NCBI GenBank assembly: GCA_934630995.1
Contig: CAKTXU010000046.1
Coordinates: 1 to 9,370, forward strand
Reading direction: 5' to 3'
Length of the DNA: 9,370 nucleotides
From: an uncultured Eubacteriales bacterium
Lineage (GTDB): Bacteria; Bacillota; Clostridia; Oscillospirales; Acutalibacteraceae
The position numbers and the translations under genes are program-made. How positions within the stretch are numbered: the stretch's first letter is position 1; the number at the start of each line of letters is the position of its first letter. This document shows positions 6,913 through 9,370 of the stretch, piece after piece. Under the pieces are notes generated by a model, which ran no database searches, was not told the origin of the DNA, and saw only the letters and a list, made by a program, of their open reading frames with translations.

Positions 6913-7147
6913 CTAAATCGTTTCTTTTTGAAGCATGTAAATCAGATAATCCAGGCAATCCATTTGTTTCTGCCCGTTACGCACGGCGCCAAGCAGTGCC
7001 GATCTGTATTTTGTGAGAATCGGCAGCATGCCGCAGGCGTCTCCTTTTTTTTACAAAGGACATACATTGCTCTGTAAGCTGCTTGTCGCAGCCTGCGTCC
7101 TTTAAGTTTTGAAAAATAATGCCACGTGTATCGGTCGCTTCAGCCAT
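6913..7147 (-). pseudogene. Small conserved-looking gene broken by a frameshift in an A8 tract
   Basis: An ATG at 7147 behind AGGAGG (nine bases upstream) starts MAEATDTRGIIFQNLKDAGC, continuing DKQLTEQCMSFVKK. After the run of eight A (7045-7052) the frame switches to unlikely sequence (RRRLRHAADSHK) and stops at 6977, giving 56 residues. With seven A the frame would continue KGDACGMLPILTKYRSALLG and end QMDCLDYLIYMLQKETI at 6913, giving 77 residues. The restored stop TAG overlaps the ribosome-binding site of the dehydrogenase gene, as expected for a coupled gene. From memory, small clostridial proteins with an AGC..TEQ start and a DCLDYLIY ending occur beside such redox genes; function unknown. 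The extra base may be a real mutation, slippage-prone expression, or a sequencing error. Confidence 0.7.
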
Positions 7148-7170
7148 GCCCGCGCACCTCCTATGCGTAT

Positions 7171-7199
7171 AGTATATCGGCAGCGCAAAGATATGTCTA
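7171..7199 (-). promoter_or_regulatory. Promoter of the alcohol dehydrogenase operon
   Basis: On the minus strand TAGACA (7194-7199) and TATACT (7171-7176) are 17 bases apart, close to the sigma-70 consensus. The start of transcription would fall a few bases before the AGGAGG of the small gene, so the leader is very short. The LysR-type palindrome at 7217-7243 lies 18 bases upstream of the -35 box, a position suited to activation. Confidence 0.6.
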
Positions 7200-7216
7200 A
7201 TATTTATATCTTATAT

Positions 7217-7243
7217 CTTGATATTCTTGACAAGAATATCAAG
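7217..7243. promoter_or_regulatory. 27-bp interrupted palindrome, probable LysR operator
   Basis: Arms CTTGATATTCTTG (7217-7229) and CAAGAATATCAAG (7231-7243) are perfect reverse complements around one central A. It sits between the divergent promoters and covers the -35 box of lysR. Two further ATATCTT heptamers (7206-7212, 7213-7219) run up to it on the operon side. LysR proteins commonly bind such sites upstream of the operon they activate and repress their own gene from the same place. Confidence 0.75.
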
Positions 7244-7256
7244 GCCTTGCTATACT
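7227..7256 (+). promoter_or_regulatory. Promoter of the lysR gene
   Basis: A consensus -35 TTGACA (7227-7232) and TATACT (7251-7256) separated by 18 bases. The -35 box is in the centre of the palindrome, so bound regulator should block RNA polymerase, consistent with autorepression. Confidence 0.65.
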
Positions 7257-7288
7257 GATGGCAGTCCATGCTTAAGGAGAGAAACGCT

Positions 7289-8164
7289 ATGGAAATTCGG
7301 GTGCTGCGCTATTTTTTGGAGATTGCAAGAGCGGGCAATATGTCGAGAGCCGCGGAAACGCTCCACGTGACACAACCAACGCTGTCAAAGCAGATGAAAG
7401 ATTTAGAGCAGGAGCTTGGGAAAAAGCTGTTCCGCCGCGGCAGTTCCAGCGTGAGCTTAACCGATGAGGGAATGCTGCTGCGGAAAAGAGCGGAGGATAT
7501 CCTTGAAATGGTGGATAAAACTGTTGACGAATTCAGTGCCCTGGATACTATTACAGGCGGAGAAGTGCATATCGGGTGCGCAGAATCCCATCAAATTAAG
7601 TATCTTGCGCAGGCGATCAAAGCGTTCAAGGAAAAGTATCCGTTGTTCCGTTACCACCTCACAAGCGGAAACACGGAACAGGTTGTTGAACGATTGGATA
7701 GAGGACTCATTGATTTTGCAGTAATCGTAGAGCCGCCGAACCTTTCCAAGTACAATTATTTAGAAGTCCCCGAAGCCAACACCTGGGGGCTTGTTATGAA
7801 AAAAGGCGATGCGCTTTCCCATAAAGAAAAAATCTGTATGGACGATTTAATTGGTCTCGATTTGATTTGCTCCGCACAGGCCATGCAGACGGATATTCCG
7901 AGGTGGTGCGGCGAAAAGGCGGATATGCTGAGTCTTTCGGGCACGATAAATCTTGCCTATAACGGCTCTGTCTTTGTCAAGGAGGGGCTGGGGGTTATGC
8001 TTTCTTTTGACAAGCTGGCTAATACGGGAGCAGACAGTGAGCTGTGCTTTCGTCCGCTCACGCCGCCTTTAGAAACAAAAATGTATGTCATTTGGAAAAA
8101 ATATCAGGTGTTCACGCCTATCGCGGAGCTATTATTGGACGAATTAAAATTACGGTTAAAATAG
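7289..8164 (+). CDS. LysR family transcriptional regulator
   Basis: 291 residues, standard size. The N-terminal winged helix-turn-helix is clear: MEIRVLRYFLEIARAGNMSR, then AAETLHVTQPTLSKQMKDLE (21-40) and LGKKLFRR (43-50). A linker helix follows, and from about residue 90 a periplasmic-binding-protein-like effector domain starts with GGEVHIGCAES. The effector is unknown. The start at 7289 is chosen because AAGGAG lies nine bases before it; an ATG at 7268 is in frame, but its first codons contain that ribosome-binding site. Divergent from the small gene, dehydrogenase and acetyltransferase, which are its most likely targets. Confidence 0.95.
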   Translation: MEIRVLRYFLEIARAGNMSRAAETLHVTQPTLSKQMKDLEQELGKKLFRRGSSSVSLTDEGMLLRKRAEDILEMVDKTVDEFSALDTITGGEVHIGCAESHQIKYLAQAIKAFKEKYPLFRYHLTSGNTEQVVERLDRGLIDFAVIVEPPNLSKYNYLEVPEANTWGLVMKKGDALSHKEKICMDDLIGLDLICSAQAMQTDIPRWCGEKADMLSLSGTINLAYNGSVFVKEGLGVMLSFDKLANTGADSELCFRPLTPPLETKMYVIWKKYQVFTPIAELLLDELKLRLK

Positions 8165-8165
8165 A

Positions 8166-8198
8166 GCCGCCGCCTATTGCGAATATGAAAACGGCGGC
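8166..8198 (+). terminator. Weak hairpin directly after lysR
   Basis: GCCGCCG (8166-8172) and CGGCGGC (8192-8198) can form a seven-pair GC stem with a 19-base loop, one base after the lysR stop codon. No T-run follows, so it is at best an inefficient terminator or a 3' stabilising stem. Confidence 0.3.
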
Positions 8199-8496
8199 AA
8201 TTCGGACAAAAGAAAACAGCGCCGTGAAACGCGCGGCCGTTGGTATTTGAAAAAGGAAAAGCGATGGTGTTGTGAACCGGATACCTGTTGACCTGTCGAG
8301 GCTTTATCGCGTGGAGAAACCGATGCGCGCTCAAAAGGGAAGAGCGGTATATCCTCACGCTTAGTATCATGAAAACTTCACGCACCCCCGATGTTGTGAC
8401 CCCTCGTCAAAAATCCCGGCAACAAGGCCCCTTGTCTTTGGATACAGAAGGGCATAAGAGGGCGCATTCGATAGGAAAGGAGCCTAGATAAGCCGC
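8199..8496. other. Intergenic stretch with no recognised feature
   Basis: No reading frame here has both a ribosome-binding site and protein-like composition. A 67-codon frame at 8288-8491 on the plus strand is basic and low in hydrophobic residues, unlike a folded protein. No tRNA, riboswitch or promoter pair could be identified. It may hold the decayed end of an older gene or a dispersed repeat. Confidence 0.4.
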
Positions 8497-8510
8497 AAGC
8501 CCCGCTCCTC

Positions 8511-8533
8511 CGTTTCACACTTCCTGTGAAACG
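8511..8533. repeat. Nine-pair hairpin CGTTTCACA/TGTGAAACG
   Basis: CGTTTCACA (8511-8519) and TGTGAAACG (8525-8533) are perfect complements around a five-base loop. It stands eleven bases from the larger hairpin at 8545-8588, giving two stems in a row downstream of the ABC gene. Confidence 0.6.
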
Positions 8534-8544
8534 CTCGCTACTCA

Positions 8545-8588
8545 AAGCCGGGGCTCCGCGAACAGTGGCGTTCGCGGAGCCCCGGCTT
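8545..8588 (-). terminator. Perfect 19-bp GC-rich hairpin downstream of the ABC ATPase gene
   Basis: AAGCCGGGGCTCCGCGAAC (8545-8563) and its exact reverse complement (8570-8588) flank a six-base loop, seven bases past the ABC gene stop. Very stable for an RNA stem and well placed as a terminator for minus-strand transcription, though only three T follow it on that side. It could also stop plus-strand transcripts from lysR. Confidence 0.65.
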
Positions 8589-8595
8589 GTCCGTA

Positions 8596-9288
8596 TCAGG
8601 ACGCCGCTCGGCTGTCCTCAAAGATTTTGCCGTCCTGAATACGGACGATACGCCGGGCGGCGGCGGCGATATCCATGTCGTGGGTGATGAGGATGACGGT
8701 ATGCCCCTCCCCGTTGAGCCGCCGGAGGATAGACAGCACCTCGCCGCCGGATTTGGTATCCAGGTTTCCGGTGGGCTCGTCGGCCAGGATGAGCGGCGGC
8801 CGGGCGGCCACCGCCCTGGCGATGGCGGTGCGCTGCTGCTGGCCGCCCGACATCTGGGCGGGCCGATGATGGAGCCGGTCCTCCAGCCCCACCAGACGGA
8901 GGCTTTCCTCCGCCATTCTCCGGCGCTTCTCACGGCCGATACCGCGGTATAGCAGGGGCAGCTCCACATTTTCCAGCGCCGTCAGCCCCGGAATCAAGTT
9001 AAAGCCCTGGAAAATGAATCCGATATGCCGATTGCGGATGATCGACAGCTTTCCATCCGGGAGCAGGGAAACATCCTCCCCCTCCAGCAGATACCGCCCC
9101 ATCGTGGGTTCATCCAGACAACCCAGCATATTCATCAGAGTGGATTTTCCCGACCCGGAATGTCCCACAATGGCTACGAACTCCCCCCGCTCCACCGTCA
9201 GGGACACCCCGTCCAGAGCCCTCACCTCCCCTTCACCTGGATTGTAAATCTTGTATAAATCATCGATTTGAATGCATGACGCCGCCAA
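8596..9288 (-). CDS. ABC transporter ATP-binding protein (MacB/LolD type)
   Basis: 230 residues, normal for this class. ATP-driven subunit on the cytoplasmic face that powers an FtsX/MacB-like permease moving peptides, lipoproteins or drugs outward. All motifs are intact: Walker A GHSGSGKST (42-50), Q-loop Gln94 in FIFQGFNLIP, signature MSGGQQQRTAIARA (146-159), Walker B LILADEPTGNLD (166-177) and the switch His203 in LITHD. The start is a TTG at 9288 with AAGGAAG nine bases upstream; no in-frame ATG is available near the N-terminus. The partner permease is not in the window: downstream there is a hairpin, so it would lie beyond the right edge or elsewhere. GC content is higher than in the middle of the window. 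Confidence 0.94.
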   Translation of the reverse strand: MAASCIQIDDLYKIYNPGEGEVRALDGVSLTVERGEFVAIVGHSGSGKSTLMNMLGCLDEPTMGRYLLEGEDVSLLPDGKLSIIRNRHIGFIFQGFNLIPGLTALENVELPLLYRGIGREKRRRMAEESLRLVGLEDRLHHRPAQMSGGQQQRTAIARAVAARPPLILADEPTGNLDTKSGGEVLSILRRLNGEGHTVILITHDMDIAAAARRIVRIQDGKIFEDSRAAS

Positions 9289-9306
9289 TCCAATCCGCTT
9301 CCTTGT

Positions 9307-9312
9307 ATTATA
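9307..9312 (-). promoter_or_regulatory. Possible -10 box of the ABC ATPase gene
   Basis: A perfect TATAAT on the minus strand, about 19 bases before the TTG start codon. No good -35 box is found 16-19 bases upstream. An inverted repeat AGTCC/GGACT (9329-9333, 9342-9346) lies in that place and could be a regulator site, so the promoter may depend on an activator. Confidence 0.4.
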
Positions 9313-9370
9313 GAGTAGTAGTGATTAGAGTCCCTCTCCAAGGACTATGTGCTACACTGTAAGGGATGCT

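Noticed and set aside
7268..7288. Upstream ATG for the LysR regulator
   Set aside because: Its codons contain the AAGGAG ribosome-binding site that serves the ATG at 7289, and LysR proteins normally begin at the MEIRVLRYF segment.

Overview
The window looks like a chromosome fragment from a moderately high-GC anaerobic Firmicute, most likely in the Clostridia (Oscillospiraceae-like). This is an inference from the strong AGGAGG ribosome-binding sites, a clostridial-type flavodoxin/aldo-keto reductase lipoprotein, an iron-type alcohol dehydrogenase next to a LysR regulator, and the general codon and GC style. No rRNA, tRNA or CRISPR array is visible.

Layout. (1) 1-1062, minus: NADP-dependent isocitrate dehydrogenase, cut by the left edge, with a good promoter at 1097-1126. 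(2) 1127-1704: a GC-rich, hairpin-rich gap holding one doubtful, apparently frameshifted reading frame behind a strong ribosome-binding site. (3) 1705-3177, minus: a secreted lipoprotein fusing a flavodoxin domain to an aldo-keto reductase domain. (4) 3353-5045: a visibly AT-rich block bracketed by 21-bp near-identical direct repeats. It carries a translationally coupled pair, a GNAT acetyltransferase and a small P-loop kinase, with its own promoter. (5) 5142-7147, minus: a LysR-controlled set made of a small frameshifted gene, an iron-type alcohol dehydrogenase and a hexapeptide-repeat sugar O-acetyltransferase. (6) 7289-8164, plus: the divergent LysR regulator, with a 27-bp interrupted palindrome between the two promoters. 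(7) 8165-8595: a non-coding gap ending in a long perfect hairpin. (8) 8596-9288, minus: an ABC transporter ATPase of the MacB/LolD type, without its permease in view.

How the parts may fit. The lipoprotein, the acetyltransferase, the alcohol dehydrogenase and the small gene all point the same way and have related (redox and modification) themes. The AT-rich block sits between two of them. The simplest story is that a LysR-regulated reductase gene set was split by a small acquired cassette whose ends are the direct repeats. The cassette has no recombinase of its own, so if it moved it did so in trans, or its integrase has been lost.

Points most worth a second look: the repeat-bracketed cassette, the flavodoxin-aldo/keto reductase lipoprotein fusion, the A8-tract frameshift in the small gene whose restored stop codon overlaps the dehydrogenase ribosome-binding site, and the palindrome centred on the lysR -35 box.
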